Assembly: GCF_000158955.1 (NCBI RefSeq)
Contig: NZ_GG657757.1
Location: 1,472,165 to 1,514,965 of the forward strand
Length of the DNA stretch: 42,801 nt
Source: Streptomyces viridochromogenes DSM 40736
GTDB taxonomy: Bacteria > Actinomycetota > Actinomycetes > Streptomycetales > Streptomycetaceae
Direction: 5' to 3'
The translations under genes were made by a program, and so were the position numbers. Of the stretch, positions 32,666-41,586 are shown in pieces. The stretch's first letter is position 1. Each line of letters opens with the position of its first letter. The notes under the pieces were generated by a model. The model saw only the letters and a list, made by a program, of their open reading frames with translations, had not been told where the DNA came from and made no database searches.

Positions 32666-33913
32666 CTACCAGGACTGAACCGGCCGTTCCCCGGGGGTGA
32701 AGAGCTCCTCCTGGGCGCGGTCGCGGGCCGTGAGGAGGGCGCCGCGCAGGACCGCGCCGCCGCCGAGGGTGGTCGTCCGCACCTCGGTGGGCAGGGGCGT
32801 CATCCGGGCGATGCGGTCCTGTACGCGGGCGGCGAGTTCGTCGCCGCCCGCTCGGCCGACCTCGCCGCCGAGCACCACGCATCCGGGGTCCAGGATCGCG
32901 ACGACCGAGGCGACCCCCACGACGAGCCGGTCGGCGAGGGCATCGAGGAATCGAGCGGCGGACCCGAAAGCCTCTGAGCGGGCCCCACCGTCTTCCACCA
33001 GCCCGACCGCCGACCGCACCACGCCGGTCGCCGCCCGAACCACTCCCACCGTCGACGGTTCTTCTCCCGCCGCCACCGGAACACCGCACTCCGCGGCCAG
33101 TTCCAGCACCGCGGCCGACGAGGCCAGCGAATGGAACCCACCCTCGCAGTCCGTCGCGGACGGCAGCCCTGTGGTGCCCGGCACGGGCAGGAAGCCGATC
33201 TCGCCGGTGCCGCCCGAGGCCCCGCGGCGCAACGCACCGTCGAGGACCACCGCCGCGCCCGTGCCGTGCCCCAGCCACAGCAGGACGAACGTGTCGCGGT
33301 CCCGGGCCACGCCGTCGCGCTGCTCGGCCAGCGCCGCGAGGTTGGTCTCGTTCTCGACGCTCACCCGAGCCTCGGGCAGCCGCTCCTGGAGAGCGGCGAC
33401 GAGCCGGCGGTGCCACTCGGGCAGCCCGGAGGAGTCGCGCAGTTCGCCGCTGGCCGGGTCGATCAGCCCGGGCGCCCCGATGCCGACCGTGTGCAGCCGG
33501 TCCGCACCGGCCTCCTTCACCACGCGCTCGACCAGGGCGACCGCCTGCTCCACCGCGGGGCCGGTCCCCGTGTCCCCGCCGATCGGCACCGACGCCTCGG
33601 CCAGCACCCGGCCCACCAGGTCGGCGACGGTCACGGCGACGCTCTCGGTGCGTACGTCGAGCGCGGCGAGGTGCGCCCGGTCGGCGACGATGCCGTACAC
33701 CTTGGCGTTGGGCCCGCGCCGCCGCTCCCCCGCCTCGCCGACCACAGCGATCAGACCGGCGACGGTGAGTCGTTCGACGAGGTCGGCGACGGTCGGCCGG
33801 GACAGACCGGTCCGCTGCTTCAACTGCCCTGCCGTCAGCGGGCCCTCCTGCTGAAGCAGCCGCAGGGCGAGCCGGTCGTTGATGGCCCGGGCGGTGCTCG
33901 GGGATGCGGGCAT
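32666..33913 (-). CDS. ROK-family transcriptional repressor
   Basis: A 415-residue protein. The N-terminal winged helix (about 8-70) is ARAINDRLALRLLQQEGPLTAGQLKQRTGLSRPTVADLVERLTVAGLIAVVGE. A ROK sugar-kinase-like domain follows (VGIGAPGLIDPASGELRDSSGLPEWH ... VSVENETNLAALAEQ ... LLWLGHGTGAAVVLDGALRRGASGGTGEIGFLPV). The usual ROK zinc motif CxCGxxGCxE is replaced by TDCEGGFHSLAS, leaving one cysteine, so zinc-dependent folding there is probably lost. It diverges from an MFS gene across 132 bp with a strong inverted repeat, so it likely represses that transporter and itself in response to a sugar. GGAAGGA precedes the ATG. Confidence 0.9.
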   Translation of the reverse strand: MPASPSTARAINDRLALRLLQQEGPLTAGQLKQRTGLSRPTVADLVERLTVAGLIAVVGEAGERRRGPNAKVYGIVADRAHLAALDVRTESVAVTVADLVGRVLAEASVPIGGDTGTGPAVEQAVALVERVVKEAGADRLHTVGIGAPGLIDPASGELRDSSGLPEWHRRLVAALQERLPEARVSVENETNLAALAEQRDGVARDRDTFVLLWLGHGTGAAVVLDGALRRGASGGTGEIGFLPVPGTTGLPSATDCEGGFHSLASSAAVLELAAECGVPVAAGEEPSTVGVVRAATGVVRSAVGLVEDGGARSEAFGSAARFLDALADRLVVGVASVVAILDPGCVVLGGEVGRAGGDELAARVQDRIARMTPLPTEVRTTTLGGGAVLRGALLTARDRAQEELFTPGERPVQSW

Positions 33914-33972
33914 GCCGGGATCCTTCCAGACGGGTGAGTCCGTCGGCCGTGGTCCGCTGGAAACCCTCTTAT

Positions 33973-33993
33973 TATCAGGCAGGGTTCCTGATA
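33973..33993. promoter_or_regulatory. Candidate ROK operator
   Basis: A perfect inverted repeat TATCAGG-cagggtt-CCTGATA lies in the AT-richest part of the ROK/MFS divergent region and overlaps likely -10 sequences (TATTAT nearby on one strand, TTTA on the other). Its position and symmetry suit binding by the adjacent ROK protein. Confidence 0.65.
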
Positions 33994-34045
33994 GTTTACG
34001 CCCGCACCTGGTGAGTGCGGCGGAGACCTGGAGGGGGATCGCAGA

Positions 34046-35251
34046 ATGGGCAACGTGGCCGACGAACTGCGCGAGGTGAAGCGGTCCCGGTACGCCGTGG
34101 CCGCCGTCTTCGCCGTACACGGCGCTGTGACCGGCTCGTTCGCCACGCGCGTGCCGTGGATCCAGGACCACGCGGGCGTCACCGCGGGGCAGTTGGGGAT
34201 CGCGCTGGCCTTTCCGGCGCTGGGCGCGTCCGTGGCGATGCCGCTCGCGGGCAGTGTCACCCACCGCTTCGGGGCCCGTAACGCACTGCGCGGACTGATC
34301 GCCCTGTGGACGATGTCCCTGGTCCTGCCGTCCCTCGCCCCGAACCTGCTCACGCTCTGCCTGGCCCTCTTCACGTACGGCGCGACCGCGGGCATGGCGG
34401 ACGTGGCGATGAACGCCCTGGGTGTCGAGGTCGAGAACCGCCTCGACCGGTCGATCATGTCCGGACTGCACGGCATGTGGAGCGCGGGTGCCCTGGTCGG
34501 CTCGGCGGCCGGCACCCTCGCCGCGCACCTCGGTTCGGACGCCCGGCTGCACCACGTGCTGGCCGCCGCGGTCCTCACCCTCGTCGGTGTCCTGTCCTGC
34601 CGGTGGGTGCTCGACCTGCAGCCCGCCGAGGACGAGGAGCCGCCGCCGAGGTTCGCGCTGCCGCCCCGGTCGGCGCTGCTCATCGGCGCGATCGGGTTCT
34701 GCGCGGTGTTCGCCGAGGGCGCGAGCCTGGACTGGTCCGCGGTCTACCTGCGCGAGCAGCTGGAGACCTCGGCGGGTCTCGCGGCGGCGTGCACGACGGG
34801 CTTCACCCTCACCATGGCCGTCGCCCGGATCGCGGGCGACCGGATCGTGGACCGCTTCGGTGCCGTGCGGACCGTGCGCGCGAGCGGGGTGCTCGCCGTC
34901 CTCGGCGGACTGATGATCGTCGCCGCCCGGCAGCCGGCGGTGGCGATGGCCGGGTTCGCGCTGATGGGGCTGGGCATCGCCGTCGTCGTACCGCTGTGCT
35001 TCGCGGCGGCGGGGCGCAGCGGCTCCAATCCGAGCCTGGCCATCGCGGGTGTAGCGACCATCACGTACACCTCGGGTCTGATCGCGCCGAGCGCGATCGG
35101 CATGCTCGCACAGGCGACCAGCCTGATGGTGTCCTTCTGCCTGGTGACGCTGCTGTCCTGCGGTCTGATGGCGTTCGCGGGCGTGCTGCGTCCCGGCGAG
35201 CGGGCGACGATCAGCAAGCCGGACGCGGCGGTCCCCGACCCGCGGCCCTGA
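34046..35251 (+). CDS. MFS transporter, probable ROK target
   Basis: A 401-residue protein with about twelve membrane segments. The N-terminal half contains FAVHGAVTGSFATRVPWIQDHAGVTAGQLGIALAFPALGASVAMPLAGSVTHRFGARNAL, typical of the FucP/YbjJ-like branch of the major facilitator superfamily. The middle loop LDLQPAEDEEPPPRF is acidic. The C-half has GEGASLDWSAVYL-like EGASLDWSAVYLREQL. Fucose-permease-like members move sugars or other small organic compounds. The divergent ROK repressor supports a carbohydrate substrate, but none can be named. The ATG follows GGAGGGGGATC. Confidence 0.85.
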   Translation: MGNVADELREVKRSRYAVAAVFAVHGAVTGSFATRVPWIQDHAGVTAGQLGIALAFPALGASVAMPLAGSVTHRFGARNALRGLIALWTMSLVLPSLAPNLLTLCLALFTYGATAGMADVAMNALGVEVENRLDRSIMSGLHGMWSAGALVGSAAGTLAAHLGSDARLHHVLAAAVLTLVGVLSCRWVLDLQPAEDEEPPPRFALPPRSALLIGAIGFCAVFAEGASLDWSAVYLREQLETSAGLAAACTTGFTLTMAVARIAGDRIVDRFGAVRTVRASGVLAVLGGLMIVAARQPAVAMAGFALMGLGIAVVVPLCFAAAGRSGSNPSLAIAGVATITYTSGLIAPSAIGMLAQATSLMVSFCLVTLLSCGLMAFAGVLRPGERATISKPDAAVPDPRP

Positions 35252-35353
35252 GCGGACCGCCGCCGTCCCGGTCGGCCCCCGGTCACCACCGCCCCTGACG
35301 CACCCCGACAATGGTCCGGACACTCGCACGCACGACGAAAGCGAAACCGCACC

Positions 35354-36733
35354 ATGGATCTCGGCGTCCGCTGGAAACTGCACGGCGACAGACGCACCCC
35401 GGCGCCCGGCGCGGTGGTCCGCCCCGACGAGCGGCTCTCGTGGCCCCGCACGGCCGGGCTCGGTGCCCAGCACGTGGTGGCCATGTTCGGGGCGTCTTTC
35501 GTGGCTCCGGTCCTGATGGGCCTCGACCCCAACCTCGCGATCATGATGTCGGGCGTCGCGACCGTCGTGTTCCTGCTCGCCACGCGCGGGCGCGTCCCCA
35601 GCTACCTGGGCTGCTCGCTGTCCTTCGTCGGCGTGGCGGCGGTCATCCGCGCGCAGGGCGGCAGCAGCGCCACCGTCACCGGCGCGGTCTTCGTCGTCGG
35701 TGGAGCGCTGTTCCTGGTGGGGCTCGCCGTGCGGAGGTTCGGGGCGCGGATCATCCATGCCGCGATGCCGCCGATCGTGACCGGCGCGGTGGTGATGCTG
35801 ATCGGCTTCAACCTGGCGCCCGTGACGGCCTCGACGTACTGGCCTCAGGACCAGTGGACGGCGCTGCTGGTGATGCTGTTCACCGGGCTCGCCGTGGTGT
35901 GCCTGCGCGGCTTCTGGTCCCGGATCGCGATCTTCCTCGGGCTGGTCTTCGGGTACGGCATCTCGTGGATCTTCGACCTGGCCTTCGGCAAGATCCACTC
36001 GGTGGACGCGAGCGGCAAGCTCACCGACCACTGGCGGCTCGACCTCTCCGGCGTGGGCAAGGCCGACTGGATCGGGCTGCCCACGCTGCACGCCCCGTCG
36101 TTCGAGTGGTCGGCGATCCTGGTCGCCCTGCCGGTCGTCATCGCGCTGGTCGCGGAGAACGCCGGGCATGTGAAGGCGGTCGGCGAGATGACCGGCGAAC
36201 GGCTGGACGACAAGCTCGGCACGGCGATCGCGGCCGACGGCGTCGGCTCGATGCTGTCCACCGCGGTCGGCGGCCCGCCCAACACCACGTACTCCGAGAA
36301 CATCGGCGTGATGGCGGCGACCCGCGTCTACTCCACGGCCGCCTACTGGGCCGCCGCCGGTTTCGCGCTCCTCTTCGGCGTCTGCCCGAAGTTCGGCGCG
36401 GTCGTCGCGGCCATCCCGGGCGGTGTCCTCGGCGGCATCACCGTCATCCTGTACGGCATGATCGGGCTGCTCGGCGCCCAGATCTGGATCAACGCCAAGG
36501 TGGATCTGCGCAACCCGCTGAACCTGGTGCCGGCGGCCGCGGGCATCATCGTCGGCGTCGGCAACGTCTCCATGAAGATCACGGACACGTTCTCGCTGAG
36601 CGGCATCGCCCTCGGCACCCTGGTCGTCATCACCGGCTACCACGCGCTGCGGACCTTCGCCCCGGCCCACCTCAAGACGCAGCACCCGCTGCTGGACGAG
36701 GGCACCTCCTCCTACGACGACGCCAAGTCGTAG
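35354..36733 (+). CDS. NCS2 uracil/xanthine permease
   Basis: A 459-residue nucleobase:cation symporter-2 protein with about 14 membrane segments. The family signature near the start is GLGAQHVVAMFGASFVAPVLMGLDP (QHxxAMFG is seen in uracil permeases such as UraA/PyrP). LVAENAGHVKAVGEMTG and GGPPNTTYSENIGVMAATRVYS carry the conserved Glu residues of the nucleobase site. Uracil is the likeliest substrate. It has no clear Shine-Dalgarno site (ACGAAAGCGAAACC lies upstream). Its last 22 bp overlap the 3' end of the converging GH6 gene. Confidence 0.9.
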   Translation: MDLGVRWKLHGDRRTPAPGAVVRPDERLSWPRTAGLGAQHVVAMFGASFVAPVLMGLDPNLAIMMSGVATVVFLLATRGRVPSYLGCSLSFVGVAAVIRAQGGSSATVTGAVFVVGGALFLVGLAVRRFGARIIHAAMPPIVTGAVVMLIGFNLAPVTASTYWPQDQWTALLVMLFTGLAVVCLRGFWSRIAIFLGLVFGYGISWIFDLAFGKIHSVDASGKLTDHWRLDLSGVGKADWIGLPTLHAPSFEWSAILVALPVVIALVAENAGHVKAVGEMTGERLDDKLGTAIAADGVGSMLSTAVGGPPNTTYSENIGVMAATRVYSTAAYWAAAGFALLFGVCPKFGAVVAAIPGGVLGGITVILYGMIGLLGAQIWINAKVDLRNPLNLVPAAAGIIVGVGNVSMKITDTFSLSGIALGTLVVITGYHALRTFAPAHLKTQHPLLDEGTSSYDDAKS

Positions 36734-37921
36734 GCGTACGACGCCGTGAACGTCCCCGGCCTGCCCTTGCAGCCGTCCGACTCCCCCGGCAGCTTGACCC
36801 AGAGGTAGGCGTCGATTCGGGCCTCGCCGGTGCTGAGGGTGGGGGTGCGGCCGAGCTTGCGGCCGGCCGGGTCGCACCACTCCCCGTCGGCCGGGGCGCC
36901 GTTGCCGTTGCGGCTGGTGTCGATGACGGCGCCGAGGCTCGCCGGGCCGCCGAGCGCGTCGAGGACCCGCCGGTCGTAGGCGGCCTCGGCGGCCGTGGTG
37001 TGGAAGTTGGAGACGTTGCTGAAGATCCCGTCGGAGGACTCGGGCGAGGCGGCCCCGGCCTGCCGCAGCCACGCCGCCTGCTCGCCCGGCGCGTTCCAGC
37101 CCGAGTGACCCGCGTCGAAGTACACCCGCGCCCGGGGGTTGGCGGCCTTCAGCACGCGTCCGGCCCGGGCCAGCGAGGCGAACCGGTCCGCGCGCCGGCC
37201 GGCGGACAGGCACTCGGTCTGGGCGACGGAGTCGGGCTCCAGGACGACGATGACCTCGCCCGTGCCCAGTCCCGCGGCGAACCGGTCGATCCAGGCGTCA
37301 TACGCGTCCAGGTCCGGTGCCCCGCCCTGGGAGTGGCCGCCGCAGTCCCGGCCGGGTATCGCGTACGGCACGAGGACGGGCACGCGGCCCTGCGCGGCCC
37401 CGCCCGAGGTCACGGCGGCGACGCGGGCGGTGACGGTGTCCGGCGCGTAGTCGGCGAACCAGACGGCGGCCGGCTGCTCCGCGATGCGGGACGCGATGAC
37501 CGCGCGGCGGGGGTCGCCGGAGTGGGCCCGGACCCAGTCGAGCACCTGGGAGTCGGGGTGGCGGTAGAGCCGGCCGGGTCACGGCGGTCGGCTCCTCGTC
37601 CCGCTCGTCCCGCGCGGCTAACGACGGGGACGGTGCGGGGCTCGCGCTCCGCTTCGGAGAAGGCGTGGGAGCAGCGGACTCGGCGGCGGTCGGCGCGGAC
37701 GCCGACGGCATGGCGGGCAGCGGTGCCAGGCGGTGCGAGGCGGACACTGAGGGGCGTGCAGCCTCGTCGGCGGCCCGCCCGTCGTCGACGGCTGCGAGGC
37801 CCCCCGCGACGACTCCGGCGGCGACCACGACCGAGGCCGCCACGACCATCGCGCCGCGCCGGGCGGCGCGCCTGCGCTCGGCCCTGCGGGCGGCTAGGCG
37901 CCGGGCACGTGAGCCTGACAC
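36712..37921 (-). pseudogene. GH6 cellulase (endo-/cellobiohydrolase family), frameshifted
   Basis: The coding information for a glycoside hydrolase family 6 enzyme is complete but in two frames. From GTG 37921 come a basic N-tail and a hydrophobic anchor or signal (GAMVVAASVVVAAGVVAGGLAAV). A Ser/Pro/Ala linker follows to EEPTAV. The catalytic domain then continues in another frame as RLYRHPDSQVLDWVRAHSGDPRRAVIASRIAEQPAAVWFADY, to a TAG at 36712. Both GH6 signatures are present: VLVPYAIPGRDCGGHSQGGA and VVLEPDSVAQTEC. The shift is in about 37564-37590, near the run ACCCGG. Read literally, secretion and catalysis are separated and the gene is dead. A single indel sequencing error would restore it. 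Confidence 0.8.
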
Positions 37922-38024
37922 GGTGCCGCTCCCCCTCCCCCTGCGGCGGGCGGTGTTCCCCCGTTTCGGGGAAGCGCCGGGCCCGCCGGTACTCCCGCCA
38001 GCCTAGAGCTGGGACTCTGCCCGC

Positions 38025-38753
38025 ATGCCGCGATGCGAACAAGTCCCCCCAGCCGTGGACACTCCGGTCGACGGAGTCATCTCCCGTATGCGCGCCCTCG
38101 ACGCCGCCCTGCACCCCCGGGACGGGGTGGCCGTCTTCAACCGCGTCTACCTCGCCGTGACGGAGGCGGTGGACCGGTACGTCGACACCGGGCGGTTCGC
38201 GGACCCGCACGCCGCGATCACGCTGGACGTACGGTTCGCGCGGCGGTACCTGGACGCCGTCGAGGCAGTGGCGGACGAGCGGCTTCCGCCCGCCTGCTGG
38301 AGGCCGCTGTTCCAGTTCCGCCGCCATCCCGGTGTACGGCCGTTGCAGTTCGCGCTGGCGGGCATCAACGCGCACATCGGGCACGATCTCGCGCTGGCCG
38401 TGGTGGACACCTGCCGTACGCTCGGCTGCGCACCCGCCGAGCTGGAGGACGAGTTCGACGCGGTGGGCGATCTCCTCGTCTCGCTGGAGGAGCGCATCCG
38501 CGAAGATCTGATGCCGGGCCCCGACCTCCTCCAGATCGCCGACCCGCTGACCCATCTGCTCGGCTCGTGGAGCCTGGACCGTGCCCGCGACGCCACCTGG
38601 ACGGCGGCCCGGGCGCTCTGGGCGCTGCGCGATTTCCCCGACGTCGCCGAGGAGTTCACCGCCCGCCTGGACACGGCGGTGGGCTTCGCGGGGCGCATGC
38701 TGCTCACGCCCCTGACCGAGCCCGGGTCGCCGGCCCCATGGGGTGTCCGCTAG
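38025..38753 (+). CDS. DUF5995-family protein
   Basis: A 242-residue, mostly helical protein that I place in DUF5995. Landmarks are GVISRMRALDAALHPRDGVAVFNRVYLAVTEAVDRYV, ITLDVRFARRYLDAV and the conserved LQFALAGINAHIGHDLALAVVDTC. There is no signal peptide or catalytic motif, and function is unknown. The His/Asn/Asp residues of the NAHIGHDL segment could form a metal or substrate site. The ATG lacks a clear Shine-Dalgarno site, and TAGAGCT 10-15 nt upstream suggests a very short leader. Its TAG stop shares the palindrome CTAG with the stop of the converging monooxygenase gene. Confidence 0.82.
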   Translation: MPRCEQVPPAVDTPVDGVISRMRALDAALHPRDGVAVFNRVYLAVTEAVDRYVDTGRFADPHAAITLDVRFARRYLDAVEAVADERLPPACWRPLFQFRRHPGVRPLQFALAGINAHIGHDLALAVVDTCRTLGCAPAELEDEFDAVGDLLVSLEERIREDLMPGPDLLQIADPLTHLLGSWSLDRARDATWTAARALWALRDFPDVAEEFTARLDTAVGFAGRMLLTPLTEPGSPAPWGVR

Positions 38754-40447
38754 TCCTCCGGCAGCTCGACGGGGGCGATCTCGTCGTAGACGTCGCCGGG
38801 GCCCGGGTTGGTCGGGTCGGTCGTGCCGCCGAAGTGGTGCATGACGCCCCAGACCGCGTTGAGGGCGGTCTGGACGGCGCCCTCGGCCCAGCCGGCCGTC
38901 CAGGAGATGTCGTCACCGGCGAGGAAGATGCCGCGCTTGTCCTCGGGCAGCCGGTCCTGCATGAAGTGCGTGAAGAGGCGCCGCTGGTAGCGGTAGTGGC
39001 CGGGCAGGTTGGCCTTGAACGCGCCCATGAAGTAGGGCTCGTTCTCCCAGGAGACCGTCACCGGGTTGCCGATGATGTGCTTCCGGATGTCGACCTTGGG
39101 ATAGATCTCGCCGAGCGACTTCAGCATGACCTCCATCCGCTCGTTCGCGGACAGCGGCAGCCACTTCAGGCTGTCGTCGCACCAGGTGTAGGAGAGGCAG
39201 ATGACGGCGGGCTTGCCGGGACCGTCGTCGAGCAGGTAAGTGCCGCGCGTCATGCGGTCGGTGAGCGTCATCGACATGACGTCCCGGCCCGTCTCCTCGT
39301 CCTTGTCGAGCCAGAACGGCCGGTCCACGGGGACGAAGAGCTTGGAGGACTCCATGTAGTGGGTGCGCTCGATCGCCGTCCAGTGGTCGATCGGGAAGAG
39401 CGAGTCGTCGCAGGCGATCTTCGACAGCAGCATCCAGGACTGGGCGGTGAAGATCGCCGCCTGGTAGGTGCGGATGTCCCCGTGGGCGTCGGTCACGGTG
39501 ATGCGGTTGCCGGCCGTGCGGTGCAGGCGGGTGACGGCCGGGCGGGGCTCGCCCCCCTCGTGCAGGCTCGCGAGCGAGGTCCCCTGCGCCCAGTGGACGA
39601 TCTTCGCCGGCTCGCGCTCCCACAGGCGCAGGGGCAACTGCTGGGAGCCGCCGACGATGCCGCGGTGGTGGTCGTCGGCCTCGGTGTAGACGACGCGCAG
39701 GATCTCCAGGATGGAGTTGGGGAAGTCGGTGTCCCAGCCGCCCGTGCCGAAGCCGACCTGGCCGAAGATCTCCCGGTGCCGGAACGACCTGAACGCCTCG
39801 GAGTCGCACAGGAAGCCGTAGAAGGTCTGGTTGTCGAGCTTCTCGACGAGCCGGGACCAGATCTCGCGGATGCGCGGCACGTCCCGCTCGCGCAGGGCGC
39901 GGTTCATGTCGGAGAAGTCGGCGCCCTCCTCCAGGCAGCGGTTCCAGGCCTCGGCGACGTCCCGGTACACCTGCGGCAGGTCGTCGATCGTCTCGGCGTA
40001 GTGCGACTCGCCCTTGAGGTCGACGACGGTCGACGGGGTCGCCTCCGCCAGGGGGTTGGGGAAGGACCGCGTCTGCAGGCCGACCAGGTCGATGTAGTGC
40101 TGGAGGGCGGTGGAGGAGGGCGGGAAGCGCATCGCGCCCATCTCGGCGGTGAGGGACTCGTCGCACCCGTCGAAGCCCACCGTCCGCAGCCGGCCGCCGA
40201 TCCGGTCGGCCTCGTACACGACCGGCTTGAGGCCCATCTTCATCAGCTCGTACGCGGCGACGATGCCGGACAGGCCGCCGCCGATGACCGCGACCTCCGT
40301 ACCGTGCTCCGTCGCGGGTATCTGCCCGAGCCCCGCCGGGTGGGCGAGGAAGTCGTCGTACGCGTACGGGAAGTCCGGGCCGAACATGGTGATCGGCGGC
40401 TGCTGCGCGTCTGCGTGCTCGACGGCGTTGGGCACGGTGGACGTCAT
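38750..40447 (-). CDS. davB: Flavin amino-acid 2-monooxygenase (DavB-like; lysine or arginine)
   Basis: A 565-residue flavin amine-oxidase-fold enzyme. FAD motifs are VAVIGGGLSGIVAAYEL (GxGxxG at 56-61), VVYEADRIGGRLR and, near the end, GIFLAGDDISWTAGWAEGAVQTALNAVWG. The N-terminus ITMFGPDFPYAYDDFLAHPAGLG and the middle REIFGQVGFGTGGWDTDFPNSILEILRVV agree closely, from memory, with Pseudomonas lysine 2-monooxygenase DavB in sequence and length. It would oxidatively decarboxylate a basic amino acid to an amide (5-aminovaleramide from lysine). S. griseus is known for arginine 2-monooxygenase, so arginine to 4-guanidinobutyramide is an alternative. AAGGAG lies 10 nt upstream. It follows the amidase gene by 53 bp. 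Confidence 0.82.
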   Translation of the reverse strand: MTSTVPNAVEHADAQQPPITMFGPDFPYAYDDFLAHPAGLGQIPATEHGTEVAVIGGGLSGIVAAYELMKMGLKPVVYEADRIGGRLRTVGFDGCDESLTAEMGAMRFPPSSTALQHYIDLVGLQTRSFPNPLAEATPSTVVDLKGESHYAETIDDLPQVYRDVAEAWNRCLEEGADFSDMNRALRERDVPRIREIWSRLVEKLDNQTFYGFLCDSEAFRSFRHREIFGQVGFGTGGWDTDFPNSILEILRVVYTEADDHHRGIVGGSQQLPLRLWEREPAKIVHWAQGTSLASLHEGGEPRPAVTRLHRTAGNRITVTDAHGDIRTYQAAIFTAQSWMLLSKIACDDSLFPIDHWTAIERTHYMESSKLFVPVDRPFWLDKDEETGRDVMSMTLTDRMTRGTYLLDDGPGKPAVICLSYTWCDDSLKWLPLSANERMEVMLKSLGEIYPKVDIRKHIIGNPVTVSWENEPYFMGAFKANLPGHYRYQRRLFTHFMQDRLPEDKRGIFLAGDDISWTAGWAEGAVQTALNAVWGVMHHFGGTTDPTNPGPGDVYDEIAPVELPED

Positions 40448-40500
40448 GGGGTGCGGACTCCTTGCAGAGGAACGATCAGGGTGTGCGGATCAGGGGGTTC

Positions 40501-41289
40501 TCAGACGAGCGGCCCGTACAGGCCCGGGCGCCGGTCCCGCAGGTAGGGGTTGGCCTCGCGCGACGCGGCGAGGAACACCGGGTCGACGTCGGCGAGGACC
40601 AGTTCCTCGCCGCGTCCGGCGCGGGTGCGGGCGACCCCGTCGGGCCCGGCGAGCGTGGAGAGGCCGACGAACTCGAACTCCCCTTCCTGGCCGGCCCGGT
40701 TGACGTACGCGACGTACATCTGGTTCTCGAAGGCCCGCACCGGGATCAGCGACTCGGCGACGAACTGGAACGGGTGCATCTGCGCCGTCGGGACGACCAG
40801 CAGGTCGGTGCCGGCCAGGGCGTGGGCGCGGACGTTCTCCGGGAACTCGACGTCGTAGCAGATCAGGATGCCGACGCGGAGGCCGTCGATCTCGGTCTGG
40901 ACGACCGTCCGGTCACCCGGGTGGAAGTGGTCGCGCTCGAAGCAGCCGAAGAGGTGCGTCTTGCGGTAGTTGGCGAGACGGGTGCCGTCGGCGGAGATCA
41001 GCTGGGCGGAGTTGAACACCGCGTCGCCGTCCCGCTCGGGGTAGCCGTAGGCGATCGCCAGGCCGTGGCTCGACGCGATCTCCGCGATGGCGTCCGCGCG
41101 GTGTCCGTCGGCGGGCTCCGCCAGGCGGCCGATGTCGTCGCCGATCGCGTACCCGGTCAGGAACATCTCCGGCGTGACGAGCAGCCCGGCGCCCGCGGCG
41201 GCGGCCCGGCCCGCGGCCTCGTCGAGGACCTTGAGGTTCTCGACGGTCGAGCCGGGGCGGCCGGAGCTCTGGAGCAGGGCGGTGCGCAT
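40501..41289 (-). CDS. davA: Nitrilase-superfamily amidase (DavA-like)
   Basis: A 262-residue carbon-nitrogen hydrolase with a complete Glu-Lys-Cys triad: Glu41 in VTPEMFLTGY, Lys110 in LANYRKTHLFG and Cys144 in VGILICYDVEFPENVR. The overall sequence and length fit 5-aminopentanamidase DavA as I remember it (PEMFLTGY, YGYPER, NYRKTHLFG, LICYDVEFPEN). It would hydrolyse the amide made by the next gene's monooxygenase: 5-aminovaleramide to 5-aminovalerate, or 4-guanidinobutyramide to 4-guanidinobutyrate if the substrate is arginine. It is the first gene of the operon. GAGGAA precedes the ATG. Confidence 0.85.
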   Translation of the reverse strand: MRTALLQSSGRPGSTVENLKVLDEAAGRAAAAGAGLLVTPEMFLTGYAIGDDIGRLAEPADGHRADAIAEIASSHGLAIAYGYPERDGDAVFNSAQLISADGTRLANYRKTHLFGCFERDHFHPGDRTVVQTEIDGLRVGILICYDVEFPENVRAHALAGTDLLVVPTAQMHPFQFVAESLIPVRAFENQMYVAYVNRAGQEGEFEFVGLSTLAGPDGVARTRAGRGEELVLADVDPVFLAASREANPYLRDRRPGLYGPLV

Positions 41290-41586
41290 GGGTGTTCCTC
41301 ACCGGGCGGAAGGGTGGTTGTGGGGGCCACGTAGACGGTACGGGCGGCGGAGCGGGAGGGACAAGAAGGCGCCGTTGCGCGCCGATGACCGGTTTGTTGC
41401 GTGCTCCGGGTGTGAGCGGCGATTCGTTGCGCCGCCGAGGTCGCAGGTCGGCTCATCCCTGGGGCGCAGGGCGGTCCTGCCTCCCCGCCGGTCGGCGGAG
41501 GCAGGGTCCCGCCTCGGGTGCGATGTGGCGGGGGCGCGGCGCCGGAAGAGTGGGGGCCGTCCACTCGACCTGCCGAAAGGACCGTG
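41290..41586. promoter_or_regulatory. Divergent promoter region with GTTGC repeats and a hairpin
   Basis: The 297-bp gap between the amidase gene and the secreted-protein gene holds no supported gene. GTTGCG occurs three times in the same orientation (41374, 41396, 41426). A bulged hairpin CCTGCCTCCCCGCC / GGCGGAGGCAGG spans 41476-41505, closer to the plus-strand gene. These are candidate regulator-binding and mRNA-structure elements; nothing more specific can be said. Confidence 0.4.

Noticed and set aside
32666..37213. A minus-strand open frame of about 1500 codons
   Set aside because: Only the terminal 415 codons (ROK repressor) show family sequence. The rest is antisense to the MFS and permease genes and partly overlaps the GH6 gene in another frame.
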